The notes: generated by a model not told the origin, from the letters alone. Counted from the first letter of the stretch, positions 16,123 through 24,926 are shown. The stretch: 64,000 bases of DNA from an uncultured Prevotellaceae bacterium (GCA_900318255.1 ONJX01000001.1:124001-188000), one strand, 5' to 3'. A program made the numbers and translations.

Positions 16123-16154
16123 GCTGGCAAATTGCATCTAATTCAATCATTGCT

Positions 16155-16186
16155 CTTGCAAGAGTGAAAACTAATAATTAACTTTG
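16155..16186 (+). promoter_or_regulatory. Promoter of the 16272 operon
   Basis: CTTG (16155-16158), 20 nt, then TAACTTTG (16179-16186). The leader to the ATG at 16272 is about 80 nt. Confidence 0.6.
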
Positions 16187-16271
16187 CATCGTGCATTGGC
16201 AGGCTATTCATGAAGTGTTATCTAAAATGCTTGATATTAGCCCACAAACCTTTTTACAACAGAAATAATCA

Positions 16272-16976
16272 ATGGACAACGACACTCAAATCATAAACAA
16301 CAACCAAGCACCTGAGAGGAGAAGACAAGGCAAACTGTCAAGGTTTTTATGGGCACTGGTGGCTTTGCTGGCCCTGGCGCTGGCAGCCAGCTGGGTGTGG
16401 ATTCATCACATCAGCAACAACAAGAACGCTGCCGACATGGGGCTGAAGAATGCCAACGGCCAGGTGGCAACGCTCAAAAGCCAGGTCGCGAGTCTCAACT
16501 TTCAGCTCGACACTACCACACAGGCCTTGAAGAAGGAGAGGCTCGCCCGAGAGGCGCTTGTCAAAGAGGGCGACAGCCTGCGCACCCTTTACCCCATCTA
16601 TATCAAGAAGCTGGAAGTTGCCAACGCCGACGGCAGTGGCAAGTCCATAACCACCTTTGGGGGCGACATTCAGGCTTCCACCTCGATGTATCTGCTGCCA
16701 CGCATCACCTACTATGGCTTTAAGCCTGGTGAGAAAGTGGAGCTTCAAGTAAAGCTCTATAATCCCGATGGAAATATTGTGCTAGGTGGCGAGTCGCCCA
16801 AAGATGGCTCTTATTCTTACTCTTACACGATTAGCACCGTGTATCCTGCCGACAATGTGGAGTCATTGAAAGGGTGGGGTGGCTCTGACAAGGGGCATTT
16901 CTATCCTGGCACCTACCGCTACGAGATATGGTGTGGCGACATGTGCTTCAAGTCGGTCACTTTCAAGCTCAAATAG
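16272..16976 (+). CDS. Single-pass membrane protein with coiled coil and beta domain
   Basis: This 234-aa protein has a polar N-tail, one transmembrane helix (FLWALVALLALALAASWVWI, about residues 24-44), a heptad-like segment from about 60 to 105 (VATLKSQVASLNFQLDTTTQ) and a C-terminal domain of about 120 residues rich in beta strands (YYGFKPGEKVELQVKLYNPD). Topology predicts an extracytoplasmic C-terminus. No family is recognised. The lipoprotein gene follows 17 nt downstream, which suggests a shared envelope role. Confidence 0.8.
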   Translation: MDNDTQIINNNQAPERRRQGKLSRFLWALVALLALALAASWVWIHHISNNKNAADMGLKNANGQVATLKSQVASLNFQLDTTTQALKKERLAREALVKEGDSLRTLYPIYIKKLEVANADGSGKSITTFGGDIQASTSMYLLPRITYYGFKPGEKVELQVKLYNPDGNIVLGGESPKDGSYSYSYTISTVYPADNVESLKGWGGSDKGHFYPGTYRYEIWCGDMCFKSVTFKLK

Positions 16977-16993
16977 ATAGCATTGTTTAGGCT

Positions 16994-17815
16994 ATGAGAA
17001 ACTCTACATCCCGTTATTTAGTGTGCTGTGCCATCCTTGGTGCCCTCGTTCTATGGCTGGGCGCATGCACCAGCAAGCAGTTGAAGCTCGGTGAGAAGAT
17101 GAGCGATAGCGAGGTGGAGCAACTGGTAAACGAACTCAATCAAAATTGTCCCATCGACTACAAGCTATTCTCGGCCATCGGCTATAAGCGTGATGGCAAG
17201 ACACTTGTTATCAACTATGTGGTTGATGAAAACAAAATAGAATATGCTAATCTTGACGACAAGACACTGCTGAATATTTGGAGGCTGTGTTGCCTTGATG
17301 AAGTGTCGCAAAAAGACAAAGCTCTAATAAAGACCCTAGTCTTGTCGGGCTATGGAATAAAGTGCCACTTTAATGGCTCAATGTCAGGAAAGAAGATGGC
17401 TCTAGAGGTGAGTCACGACATGCTCAAGGGCATCAAGGCGCTCACTCAAGACGAGATAATCGAGAACCTTGTTCAGATAACAAGAAAAGCCATGCCCAAG
17501 ACTGTAGATCGGGTAACGAAAATCGTGGATTTCAAACTCGAAAAAGATAATATCATCTATGTCTATGAGATTGACGATAGCAATTTTGACATCTCTCAGA
17601 TCGAAAACAACAGCAGTTACAAAGATAATGGCAACATGGTCATAGGCAATGAGCTGCGCAATAACACCTTGACAGGTGTTCTTTATAAACTGGTAGCGCG
17701 CTCAGGGCGAGGAATATGCCACCGCTACACAGGCAAGGGCACTGGTAAAACAGTAGATATTCAATTCTCCAATTCCGAAATAAGGCAAATTGCTACCGCT
17801 AACGGCGTGAACTGA
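16994..17815 (+). CDS. Lipoprotein of unknown function
   Basis: A 273-aa protein with an N-terminal hydrophobic stretch and lipobox LWLGAC (Cys near residue 25). The mature part is charged, mixed alpha/beta, with no recognised domain. It is second in the operon after the coiled-coil membrane protein. The Cys pairs WRLCCLDE and GYGIKCHF are noted but do not form a known motif. Confidence 0.75.
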   Translation: MRNSTSRYLVCCAILGALVLWLGACTSKQLKLGEKMSDSEVEQLVNELNQNCPIDYKLFSAIGYKRDGKTLVINYVVDENKIEYANLDDKTLLNIWRLCCLDEVSQKDKALIKTLVLSGYGIKCHFNGSMSGKKMALEVSHDMLKGIKALTQDEIIENLVQITRKAMPKTVDRVTKIVDFKLEKDNIIYVYEIDDSNFDISQIENNSSYKDNGNMVIGNELRNNTLTGVLYKLVARSGRGICHRYTGKGTGKTVDIQFSNSEIRQIATANGVN

Positions 17816-17884
17816 CGTCACCACAACTTATAATGCCCACACTCGTGGAGTGGCACAAAACAAAAACGAGAAAGAACAGTGTTA

Positions 17885-18844
17885 ATGAACAAACTTATTA
17901 ATTTCTTGAAAGAATGGACCCTGCCAGTGTCGATGACGACAGGAATACTGGTATATTTCATCTTCTACTTCACTCCAGCGCTCGATGAGGCGTCGAGGGT
18001 GTTTAACAGCTTCTTCGACTTCATCTTGCCCTGGATCTTGTTTGTGATACTGTTTGTGACATTTTGCCGTGCCAACTTCCACCGCATGCGCCCCTGCTGG
18101 TGGCATTTCGTCATCCTGGCCATGCAGCTGGTGCTGGTGATAGTGAGCACAGCACTCATAGTTCACTACCATGCCTCGGGCAACGAGCTGGTGCTCATGG
18201 AGTGCATCATCTGCTGCGTGATATGCCCTTGCGCCACGGCCGCCCCGGTGGTCACCGCCAAGCTCGATGGCGACTTGGAGAAGATGACCACCTTCATGCT
18301 GCTGAGCAACTTCCTGGCAGCGGTGCTCATCCCCACGGTGTTCCCGCTCGTTGACGAGAGCATCGACATGCCCTTCTGGGACGCCTTTGTGGCACTGCTC
18401 AAGCGTGTGTGTACGGTGCTGCTGGCACCAATGGCTCTGGCCTATGTAGTGAAGCATTATGCTCATCGCCTGCACCGCCTCATCACGAGCAACAAGGACT
18501 TGTCGTTCTACCTGTGGGGCGTGCTGCTGCTGGTGATATCGGGAGCCACGATGCGCAACATCATGAACTCGGGCACCACGCTGTGGTTTATTGTGGTAGT
18601 GGCGCTCACGAGCCTCGCCATCACCTTTGTGCAGTTTGCCATTGGCCGTTATGTGGGCCGCTTCTTTCATGCCACCACCGAGATGGGTCAGGCAATGGGC
18701 CAGAAGAACACCGCCTTCGCCATCTGGATCTCAAGTGCGTGGCTTAACCCGCTTGCCGCCGTGGGTCCCGGCTTCTATATCCTGTGGCAAAATGCGTTCA
18801 ACAGTCTCGAGATATGGCATCATGAGAAAATGCACAAGTCATAA
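17885..18844 (+). CDS. Bile acid:sodium symporter (BASS) family-like transporter
   Basis: A 319-aa integral membrane protein with about nine to ten hydrophobic helices. The segment CPCATAAPVVTAKLDGDLE and the late motif MGQKNTAFAIWISSAWLNPL resemble the two crossing-helix regions of BASS/SBF transporters, which couple organic anion uptake to Na+. ATG 17885 is preferred; the frame also allows a GTG at 17879. Its substrate cannot be assigned. It follows the lipoprotein by about 70 nt. Confidence 0.7.
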   Translation: MNKLINFLKEWTLPVSMTTGILVYFIFYFTPALDEASRVFNSFFDFILPWILFVILFVTFCRANFHRMRPCWWHFVILAMQLVLVIVSTALIVHYHASGNELVLMECIICCVICPCATAAPVVTAKLDGDLEKMTTFMLLSNFLAAVLIPTVFPLVDESIDMPFWDAFVALLKRVCTVLLAPMALAYVVKHYAHRLHRLITSNKDLSFYLWGVLLLVISGATMRNIMNSGTTLWFIVVVALTSLAITFVQFAIGRYVGRFFHATTEMGQAMGQKNTAFAIWISSAWLNPLAAVGPGFYILWQNAFNSLEIWHHEKMHKS

Positions 18845-18849
18845 TGCAC

Positions 18850-18900
18850 TGACAAGGCACGCCTTGTCACTACTTAACATTTAACACTTTACACTTAACG
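18850..18900. repeat. CAAGGC hairpin with TTAACACTT tract
   Basis: TGACAAGGC-AC-GCCTTGTCA (18850-18869) is a perfect 9-bp inverted repeat, followed by a run of TTAACA/TTTACACTT words. The same pairing of hairpin and tract occurs near 24,129-24,179 and 31,830-31,886. It may act as a terminator after the transporter. Confidence 0.6.
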
Positions 18901-18907
18901 TTTATCC

Positions 18908-19129
18908 ATGAAAGTTTCTTTTCAATATTATAGCGAGGGTGAGGATGGTCGCGACGACTATCGTTTCTCTAGCGAGGTCCAGGCCCAGGAAAAATTTGAG
19001 AGCCTCAAGGCGATGATTGAGGTGCAATTTGGTGGTTGCCGCGATGCCGAGATAGTCGATGAACCCGATTTTTTCGGCATCATCGACCACGCCACAGGCG
19101 ACTGGGCAAAAGTGATAATGAGTTGTTAG
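18908..19129 (+). CDS. Small acidic hypothetical protein
   Basis: A 73-aa soluble protein with no signal peptide; it starts MKVSFQYYSEGEDGRDDYRF and ends DWAKVIMSC. Composition and codon use look genuine, with an alternating strand-helix-strand pattern. No family recognised. Confidence 0.6.
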   Translation: MKVSFQYYSEGEDGRDDYRFSSEVQAQEKFESLKAMIEVQFGGCRDAEIVDEPDFFGIIDHATGDWAKVIMSC

Positions 19130-19214
19130 TTTTGTGGCTCTCTTTTACGCCGCGGTGCGGCGCAATACATCAAACGCACCACCTAGGTTCCCGTCCTTTC
19201 CTTTCACTCCTTTC

Positions 19215-20135
19215 CTATTTTAATTCCTCATAATGTAGCTTCACGCCAGTGTCGCTCACCGCGAGGGTGGCGGTGGCGCCTTCCACTATGGGCACATTGC
19301 GCTCCACGTGCCCTATGGGGAAGTTGAAGGCTACGGGGTAGTGGTAGGGTGCCACCATGTCGTGAATCATGTCGAGCATGGCTGTGGTGTCGTCGCCACG
19401 GTGCTTGGTGAACTGTCCCACGATGAGTCCTGCCAGTCGCGGCAGGATGCCCGCTAGCCGCAAGTGATAGAGCAACCGTTGCACCTGATAGACCTGCTCG
19501 GCCACGTCCTCGATAAACAGGATGTTGCCCGCCTTGATGAGGTTGAACGGCGTTGCCAGCAGCCCCATGAGCACCGCCAGGTTGCCGCCGGTGATGGTGG
19601 CGGTGGCAGTGCCAGGGCGGTTGTAGTGGTGGGCAGGCTCGTGGTATGTGGGCAGGCCCTTGCCGGTGAGGATGTTATAGTTGATGCGGTTGGTCTCGTT
19701 GTCGCTGTCATAGAGGGTGAGGTGCTTGGCCATGGGCGAGTGGATGCTCACCACGCCGGCACGGTGCCAGGCGGCGTGCAGTGCCGAGATGTCGCTGAAG
19801 CCTATGAGCCACTTGGGGTCACGGGCGAGTGCTTCGAGGTTGAGGTGTTCAAGCAGATGCACCGCGCCATAGCCGCCACGGCTGCACAAGATAGCCCTCA
19901 CCTGCGGGTTGTGGAGTGCCCACTGCAAGTCGGCAAGGCGTTGCTCGGGCGGCGCGCTGTGGGTGATAACGGTGTAGGCATGATACTCCTCTTTGCAATG
20001 CTCACTCACCAGTGGCACAAAGCCCCATAGCTCGATGGCACGCACTGCGCCATCCACCCTCTCGGGCAGCACAGTTCCCGAGGGAGAGACGATGGCAAAC
20101 TTATCGCCTGGTTTGAGAAAAGGAGGAATAATCAT
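19215..20135 (-). CDS. LD-carboxypeptidase (S66 family)
   Basis: A cytoplasmic L,D-carboxypeptidase (306 aa) that trims the terminal D-Ala from tetrapeptides in murein recycling. It begins MIIPPFLKPGDKFAIVSPSG. SRGGYGAVHLLEHL and LIGFSDISALH surround the predicted nucleophile serine of the S66 family, and the C-terminal half holds the expected Glu and His region. The frame continues upstream to 20264, but those residues are a translation of the GACAAGAG intergenic repeat, so ATG 20135 is the start. It matches usual family length. Confidence 0.92.
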   Translation of the reverse strand: MIIPPFLKPGDKFAIVSPSGTVLPERVDGAVRAIELWGFVPLVSEHCKEEYHAYTVITHSAPPEQRLADLQWALHNPQVRAILCSRGGYGAVHLLEHLNLEALARDPKWLIGFSDISALHAAWHRAGVVSIHSPMAKHLTLYDSDNETNRINYNILTGKGLPTYHEPAHHYNRPGTATATITGGNLAVLMGLLATPFNLIKAGNILFIEDVAEQVYQVQRLLYHLRLAGILPRLAGLIVGQFTKHRGDDTTAMLDMIHDMVAPYHYPVAFNFPIGHVERNVPIVEGATATLAVSDTGVKLHYEELK

Positions 20136-20156
20136 GATGGTTATATTTTGGTAGGG

Positions 20157-20234
20157 GACAAGAGGACAAGAGAACAAGAGGACAAGAGAACAAGAGGACA
20201 AGAAAACAAGAAAACAAGAGGACAAGCTGACAAG
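20157..20234. repeat. 8-bp tandem repeat GACAAGAG
   Basis: About ten consecutive units of GACAAGAG and variants (AACAAGAG, GACAAGAA) lie just upstream of the LD-carboxypeptidase ATG. It is simple-sequence DNA between the start codon and any promoter, so unit number could alter the leader. Confidence 0.75.
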
Positions 20235-20317
20235 GCAATGGAAACCGTCGCTCTCAACGGACAAGACAGTTCTTGTCCCTACTTAACCCTTAACACTTAA
20301 CACTTATCATTTATCAT

Positions 20318-21100
20318 TTACCCCGCCACTTGCACTGTGATGCCGGTCTCGGCCTCGATGTGGCGGGCAATGCGCTTGAGGTCCTCGACGGGCACTTTCA
20401 CCAGCTTCTCCTCGGGAGTCTTGCGGTCGATGGTGTAGAGCATGATTTCGCGGGGCTTTATGGCGAGGTAGGCGTTGATAAGGGCGTCGATCTCGGCATC
20501 GGTGGTGTTGTCAATAATCTCGCCATCGTGCTCGCCGCGCACCATCATGGTCTGAACGATGCACTTGCCGCCGTAGGCCTTCAAGTCCTCGATGATGCCT
20601 GCCGGCAGCACGTTGCTCGAGGTGGGACGGTTAATCAAGCGCATGGTGCGTGCCACTGCGCTGTCGAGCTTGAGGATGTTGTTATCCACCTGCTTGAGGG
20701 CGGCAATCACATTAGGGCGGCCAGCCATGGTGGCGTTGCTGAGCACGCTCACCTTAGCCTCGGGGAAATAGTGGTTGCGCAGGTTTATCACGTCTTGCAC
20801 TATCTCCTTGAAGTGCGGGTGCAGGGTGGGCTCGCCGTTGCCAGAGAAAGTGATCACGTCGAGTTTCTCGCCAGCCTCGTGCATGGCCTGGAGCTTGGCT
20901 TTGAGCTGCTTTTTAAGGGTCTCACGCTTTGCCACGCCTGTGGTGCCAGGACCTTGGGCGTTGTAGCCAGCCTCGCAGTAGAGGCAGTCAAACGAGCAAA
21001 TCTTGCCGTCGTTAGGCATGAGGTTAATACCAAGTGAGGTCCCGAGCCTGCGGCTGTGAATGGGACCAAATACCGTACTTGTAAATAAAACTGTTTGCAT
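20318..21100 (-). CDS. Radical SAM protein
   Basis: A 260-aa radical SAM enzyme. The iron-sulphur motif CSFDCLYC (CX3CX2C) is near residue 34, preceded by GPIHSRRLGTSLGINLMP, and the AdoMet-binding GNGEPTLHP is near residue 86. The layout matches the COG0731 group, whose substrates are mostly unknown. There are no extra cysteine clusters at the C-terminus. It stands between LD-carboxypeptidase and flavodoxin genes on the same strand. Confidence 0.88.
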   Translation of the reverse strand: MQTVLFTSTVFGPIHSRRLGTSLGINLMPNDGKICSFDCLYCEAGYNAQGPGTTGVAKRETLKKQLKAKLQAMHEAGEKLDVITFSGNGEPTLHPHFKEIVQDVINLRNHYFPEAKVSVLSNATMAGRPNVIAALKQVDNNILKLDSAVARTMRLINRPTSSNVLPAGIIEDLKAYGGKCIVQTMMVRGEHDGEIIDNTTDAEIDALINAYLAIKPREIMLYTIDRKTPEEKLVKVPVEDLKRIARHIEAETGITVQVAG

Positions 21101-21120
21101 TGTTATCTGTTTTTATACAT

Positions 21121-21999
21121 TTATCTAACAACCTTGGTGAATTCGGGTGCTTTACCATTAATGACAATTACATAGACCTGCATATCCTTTGGAGGACGCA
21201 TTGCAACGTTTGGGTCAACTGGCCTATCTTGCTTTACGTAAGCAGTGAACAGGTATTCAGTGCCATCGGGAATGGCACGCGAAGCAACGGTACGAGCTCT
21301 GGTGTTTTTCATCATCGGGTAATCACCAATTGCAGCATCATAGATGGCCGACTCTTCATCGCTAACGTAATGAGGTGCCGAAAACTCACCAAGCTTTACA
21401 TATTTGCCCTTGAGAAAACCATTTGCCTTGAGAAACTGGTCAACCTCATTGGGCATTGCGGCCATGCGTGCTGCGCGCACTCCATAACCATCAAGAATCT
21501 TGGCTCCTTTCTGCTTGGCTTCAAGTATAATCTTGCTAATCTCAAGTCCACCGCTGCCAAAGGTGCAGAACGGCACCAATTTCTTGCCACTCAAGTCCAC
21601 CTGGCTGAGAAAAGCTTCCATTGGGGGAGCAAAGGTGCCATACCAGATGGGGTATCCCAGGAATATCACGTCATATTTTTTGATGTCGGCTTTTATAGGC
21701 TTTATCTCGGGCAAAATGCCTTGCTCACGCTCCTTCTTGCTACGCTCAATGGTAGCCTTGTAATCACCGTCATAGGGGGTCACAGGCGCTATTTCCTCAA
21801 TGTCGGCACCAAGCTTTCTGGCAATCTCCTTGGCAACGGTCCTGGTGTTAGACGTCTGTGAATAATAAACTACCAGAGTCCTTTGCGCAGGTTTCTTGTG
21901 CGTCCTATGGCTCTTTTTCCGTGCTTGAGCATCAGGGCAGCACACTATCGCCAGCAATAATGTCGCCGCTATTCCCATAATTAATGCCTTTGTCTTCAT
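21121..21999 (-). CDS. Exported flavodoxin-like protein
   Basis: A 292-aa protein with a signal peptide (MKTKALIMGIAATLLLAIVC) and a basic linker, then a flavodoxin-like domain: the phosphate-binding loop YYSQTSNTRTVAKEIA, GYPIWYGTFAPPMEAFL and FCTFGSGGLE. About 95 residues follow after the flavodoxin fold, with a beta-rich end. Most flavodoxins are cytoplasmic; an exported one implies FMN in the periplasm. Redox partner unknown. Confidence 0.85.
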   Translation of the reverse strand: MKTKALIMGIAATLLLAIVCCPDAQARKKSHRTHKKPAQRTLVVYYSQTSNTRTVAKEIARKLGADIEEIAPVTPYDGDYKATIERSKKEREQGILPEIKPIKADIKKYDVIFLGYPIWYGTFAPPMEAFLSQVDLSGKKLVPFCTFGSGGLEISKIILEAKQKGAKILDGYGVRAARMAAMPNEVDQFLKANGFLKGKYVKLGEFSAPHYVSDEESAIYDAAIGDYPMMKNTRARTVASRAIPDGTEYLFTAYVKQDRPVDPNVAMRPPKDMQVYVIVINGKAPEFTKVVR

Positions 22000-22006
22000 A
22001 TTTACA

Positions 22007-23242
22007 TTATTTTTCGGTTTTTATTCTATCAAACAGCTCAATATATTGATGGGCAATCATTGAGGAAGCAAAATTGCGCTCCACCTCGCTGTGCAGGAAC
22101 TCACGTGAGATGTTGGCGTCTATCGCCCACTCGATTCCCTCGGCAATGCTTGCAGGGTCTTTATAGTGTGCAATGTATCCTGTCTTGAGGTGCTCCACGA
22201 TGTCGGCTTGGCCGCCTTTGCCAAAGGTCACGGGCAGGCATCCGCTCGCCTGTCCCTCGATGAGTGTGCCAGGAAGAGTCTCATAAAGCGATGTAGAAAG
22301 TACAACATCACTGTGACGATACACACTGGCAACGTCACTCACCATGCCAAGGTGGCTATAGGGCAACGCTATTTCATCAAGCAGCGAAGCATCTTTAATT
22401 GCTCCAAAGAGTAATAGATGCAAGCGCTTGGCAAGTTCTGGTTTTTGCTCCGATATATAGTGAGAGGTTGATATCAGTTGATCAAAGCCCTTGACTGGGT
22501 CGTCAAGACGTGCTGCGCCCATCACAATCACTTTCTTGCTGTCATCGATGCCGTAGTCACTGTTGGGAAGTCGATCAGCCGAGAAACGTTCAATAGGGAA
22601 TGCGTTGGCAATCACACTCATGTCACTGTCATGCATCAAGCTGCTCTCACGACATTTGGCTGCCAACCAATTGCTTACAGCCACAAAGTGGATATTTGCA
22701 CCAATATAAAGCTGCTGTTTACGCTCCTGTGTGATTGTAGAAAGGTCTCGCCCCTTGGAACCGAGCAGAGGACAACTCTCGCAAGTCGCCTTATATCTCT
22801 GGCACTCGTAGGCATGGTGGCACACTCCTGTGCAGTTCCACATGTCGTGCATGGTCCACACTATGGGTTTGCCGCTCTGTGCCAGTTCCTTTATAGAACG
22901 CAGCGACAACGTGCCTTGATTCACCCAGCCCAGGCACACCACATCGGCATCCTTCACCCAGGGATGAGTGGCGATGTTAATGCCGTGAGAACCGGTATCG
23001 ATTTTGAACAAGGTGTCGCGGCGGCAGCCGTTGCGCATGAACACTCCCAGGCGCTCGGCGAGGAAGCGCCACTTGTTGCCCCACTTGCTGCCCATCTCGC
23101 CCACTAGAGGGTCTTCACTCTGCTTGTCAATGACAAGCATGCGTGCGTCAATACCAGCCTCTTGCAGCGCATGAAGAAGCCTGAGCGACACTATTGCCGC
23201 CCCGCCCTGCATGTCGCTATGATTGACAAGAACTACCTTCAT
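22007..23242 (-). CDS. Glycosyltransferase family 4
   Basis: A 411-aa GT-B-fold glycosyltransferase. The N-terminus MKVVLVNHSDMQGGAAIVSLRL is typical of family 4. A cysteine-rich insertion (CHHAYECQRYKATCESCP) near residues 145-165 is seen in some WcaC/colanic-acid-type members. The C-terminal nucleotide-sugar half shows VIVMGAARLDDPVKGFDQLI and the E-rich motif LPGTLIEGQASGCLPVTFGKGG. It lies 7 nt before the flavodoxin start. Donor and acceptor are unknown; no polysaccharide cluster surrounds it. Confidence 0.88.
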   Translation of the reverse strand: MKVVLVNHSDMQGGAAIVSLRLLHALQEAGIDARMLVIDKQSEDPLVGEMGSKWGNKWRFLAERLGVFMRNGCRRDTLFKIDTGSHGINIATHPWVKDADVVCLGWVNQGTLSLRSIKELAQSGKPIVWTMHDMWNCTGVCHHAYECQRYKATCESCPLLGSKGRDLSTITQERKQQLYIGANIHFVAVSNWLAAKCRESSLMHDSDMSVIANAFPIERFSADRLPNSDYGIDDSKKVIVMGAARLDDPVKGFDQLISTSHYISEQKPELAKRLHLLLFGAIKDASLLDEIALPYSHLGMVSDVASVYRHSDVVLSTSLYETLPGTLIEGQASGCLPVTFGKGGQADIVEHLKTGYIAHYKDPASIAEGIEWAIDANISREFLHSEVERNFASSMIAHQYIELFDRIKTEK

Positions 23243-23329
23243 GCTGACGCTTAATGCTTATATAGACTGCAAAAGTAATCAAAAACTTTCATAATGCAGC
23301 ACCTATTGCACGAAAAACCACAAACAAAA

Positions 23330-23364
23330 TGCCCAGTCACGCAAGCTATGTGTGTGGCTGGGCA
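23330..23364 (-). terminator. Terminator after the 23392 lipoprotein gene
   Basis: GCCCAG (23331-23336) pairs with CTGGGC (23358-23363), with further internal pairing; on the minus strand it is followed by ATTTTGTTTG. Confidence 0.65.
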
Positions 23365-23391
23365 TTAAATATTGAGTGTACAGGCTCGCCC

Positions 23392-23775
23392 TTAGTGGGC
23401 AAAGACCGTGTAGCTGTTCATGTAGGGGTTTTTAGACAGATATAGGTATCCTCCCTTAGTGTCGAAGTAGTAGGTGTCGCTACCTCCGCCATTATAAAAG
23501 AGTCTCACATGATCACGGTACTCGTCCCACTCGAAACCGTAGGTCACCCAGCCATAGTCGTCATAGAACGACACTGAGCCGGTGCCATCGGTGCGGAAAT
23601 AGATTTCCATATAGTCGAAATCGGTAGGGTAGATATTGTAACGCGAATAGCCATCCACTCCCTCTATAGCATACCATTTGTAGCCCGATAATGACGACCA
23701 AAAATGCCTTGTGTCGCAGGAGCTCAGTCCCACTAACATTACAGTAAGCAATAAGGTAATACTTAATTTTTTCAT
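23392..23775 (-). CDS. Small lipoprotein
   Basis: A 127-aa lipoprotein: signal MKKLSITLLLTVMLVGLSSC with the lipobox cysteine at residue 20. The mature part is rich in Tyr, Asp and Trp (YKWYAIEGVDGYSRYNIYPT) and probably a small beta-barrel. The frame extends upstream to 23859, but a -7 box at 23826-23833 and the signal peptide fix the start at 23775. No family recognised. Confidence 0.78.
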   Translation of the reverse strand: MKKLSITLLLTVMLVGLSSCDTRHFWSSLSGYKWYAIEGVDGYSRYNIYPTDFDYMEIYFRTDGTGSVSFYDDYGWVTYGFEWDEYRDHVRLFYNGGGSDTYYFDTKGGYLYLSKNPYMNSYTVFAH

Positions 23776-23825
23776 ATACTTGGTTTTTTTTGAGTTAATA
23801 TTCTTGTGCTGGTGATTGATGGTTG

Positions 23826-23833
23826 CAAAGGTA
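23826..23833 (-). promoter_or_regulatory. -7 box of the lipoprotein gene
   Basis: TACCTTTG on the minus strand matches TAnnTTTG, about 50 nt before ATG 23775. No -33 element at standard spacing. Confidence 0.5.
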
Positions 23834-23924
23834 ACAAAATCTTTTGGTTTTACTACCATTTATCGCCGTTTTTTATCCTTTGACATAAAGAATTGCCAAA
23901 AAGTTTAAAAAATGAGCCCGAAAA

Positions 23925-23956
23925 TTTGGTCATAATAAATATTTATCGTAAATTTG
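23925..23956 (+). promoter_or_regulatory. Promoter of the rubredoxin-rubrerythrin genes
   Basis: TTTG (23925-23928), exactly 20 nt, then TAAATTTG (23949-23956): a full match to the Bacteroidetes promoter. The leader to ATG 24014 is about 50 nt. Confidence 0.8.
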
Positions 23957-24013
23957 TATTCTTGATAATCAATAAGTTAAATATTTATTCACTTTAAAAT
24001 TAAATTGACTATT

Positions 24014-24127
24014 ATGAAAAAATGGAAATGCACAGTTTGTGGCTATGTTCATGAAGGCGAGAACCCACCCGAGGAATGTCCCCTTTGCGGTGTAGGCCCA
24101 GAAGACTTCGAGGAAGTAGTAGAGTAA
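24014..24127 (+). CDS. Minimal rubredoxin-like protein, 37 aa
   Basis: A complete 38-codon frame: [20 protein letters not shown], then CPLCG, ending EDFEEVVE. It has the two CxxC iron knuckles (CTVC and CPLC) and the GY-H-G spacing of the rubredoxin module found in rubrerythrins. It closely resembles the first 38 residues of the rubrerythrin encoded 120 nt downstream, so it probably arose from, or gave rise to, that domain. It would act as a single-iron electron carrier to the peroxidase. A perfect promoter precedes it. At under 40 residues it is easily missed by gene callers. Confidence 0.85.
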   Translation: MKKWKCTVCGYVHEGENPPEECPLCGVGPEDFEEVVE

Positions 24128-24128
24128 C

Positions 24129-24180
24129 TAAGAGTTAAGTAGTAAGTGTTAAGTGATAAGTAGGCCAAGGCGAGCCTTGA
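24129..24180. repeat. AAGTGTTAAGTG tract with CAAGGC hairpin
   Basis: A run of AGTTAAGTAGTAAGTGTTAAG words followed by CAAGGC-GA-GCCTTG (24166-24179). It lies between the rubredoxin and rubrerythrin genes, and is the second of three such hairpin-plus-tract sites in the window. Confidence 0.6.
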
Positions 24181-24246
24181 CCGTTAGACAATCTAGATTA
24201 AAATAATAAACTAAAAACTAATCAACTAATAACTAAACAAACAATT

Positions 24247-24795
24247 ATGGCAAAGAAATGGATATGCACAGTGTGCGGTTATGTTCATGAGGGCGACACC
24301 CCTCCCGAGAAGTGTCCACAATGTAAGGTTCCTGCAAGTAAGTTCAAGGAGCTGGAAGAGGGCAACGTGGCTTATGCTGCAGAGCATGTTGTTGGCGTGG
24401 CTAAGGGCGTTGATCCCGAGATTTTGCAAGGCTTGCGCGACCACTTCGCTGGTGAGTGCTCCGAGGTGGGGCAATACTTGGCGATGGCACGCCAGGCCGA
24501 CCGCGAGGGGTATCCCGAAATCGCCGAGGCCTTCAAGCGCTATGCCTTTGAGGAAGCCGACCATGCCTCTCGCTTCGCCGAGTTGCTCGGCGAGGTAGTG
24601 TGGGATACCAAGACCAACCTTGAGAAGCGTGCCGCTGCCGAGGCTGGTGCCTGCGAGGACAAGACCCGCATCGCCAAGCTCGCTAAGGCTCAGGGCCTTG
24701 ACGCCATCCACGACACCGTTCATGAGATGGCGCGCGACGAGGCTCGCCACGGGCAAGGCTTCGCCGGCCTGCTCAAGCGCTACTTCGGCAAGTAA
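24247..24795 (+). CDS. rbr: Rubrerythrin with N-terminal rubredoxin domain
   Basis: A 182-aa peroxidase that reduces hydrogen peroxide in the cytoplasm of anaerobes. The order is reversed relative to classical rubrerythrin: the rubredoxin module comes first (CTVCGY...CPQCKV, residues 8-27), then the four-helix diiron ferritin-like domain (about 45-182) with ligand motifs [19 protein letters not shown] and [10 protein letters not shown]. Reverse rubrerythrins are known from anaerobes. The separate 37-aa rubredoxin upstream may feed it electrons. Confidence 0.93.
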   Translation: MAKKWICTVCGYVHEGDTPPEKCPQCKVPASKFKELEEGNVAYAAEHVVGVAKGVDPEILQGLRDHFAGECSEVGQYLAMARQADREGYPEIAEAFKRYAFEEADHASRFAELLGEVVWDTKTNLEKRAAAEAGACEDKTRIAKLAKAQGLDAIHDTVHEMARDEARHGQGFAGLLKRYFGK

Positions 24796-24839
24796 TGCCT
24801 TAAGAACCATTCACACGTTGATAAAAAGAGGTGCGTCAT

Positions 24840-24864
24840 GATGCGTTTATGGCGCATCCTTTTT
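24840..24864 (+). terminator. Rubrerythrin terminator
   Basis: GATGCG (24840-24845) pairs with CGCATC (24853-24858), then CTTTTTATAA. Outer AAAAAG/CTTTTT bases can extend the stem. Confidence 0.75.
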
Positions 24865-24892
24865 ATAATAAACCTCCTGAGAAATAATGACA

Positions 24893-24926
24893 AAGAGAGT
24901 GTGCCAGAATTTTGACACACCCTCTT
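24893..24926. terminator. Hairpin between convergent genes
   Basis: AAGAGAGTGTG (24893-24903) pairs with CACACCCTCTT (24916-24926) at 10 of 11 positions. It lies between rubrerythrin and the convergent BspA-like gene and may end the latter's transcript. Confidence 0.55.

Noticed and set aside
20136-20264. N-terminal extension of LD-carboxypeptidase with LSSC/LVFLSSCS repeats
   Set aside because: It is a translation of the GACAAGAG tandem repeat; the family start is ATG 20135.
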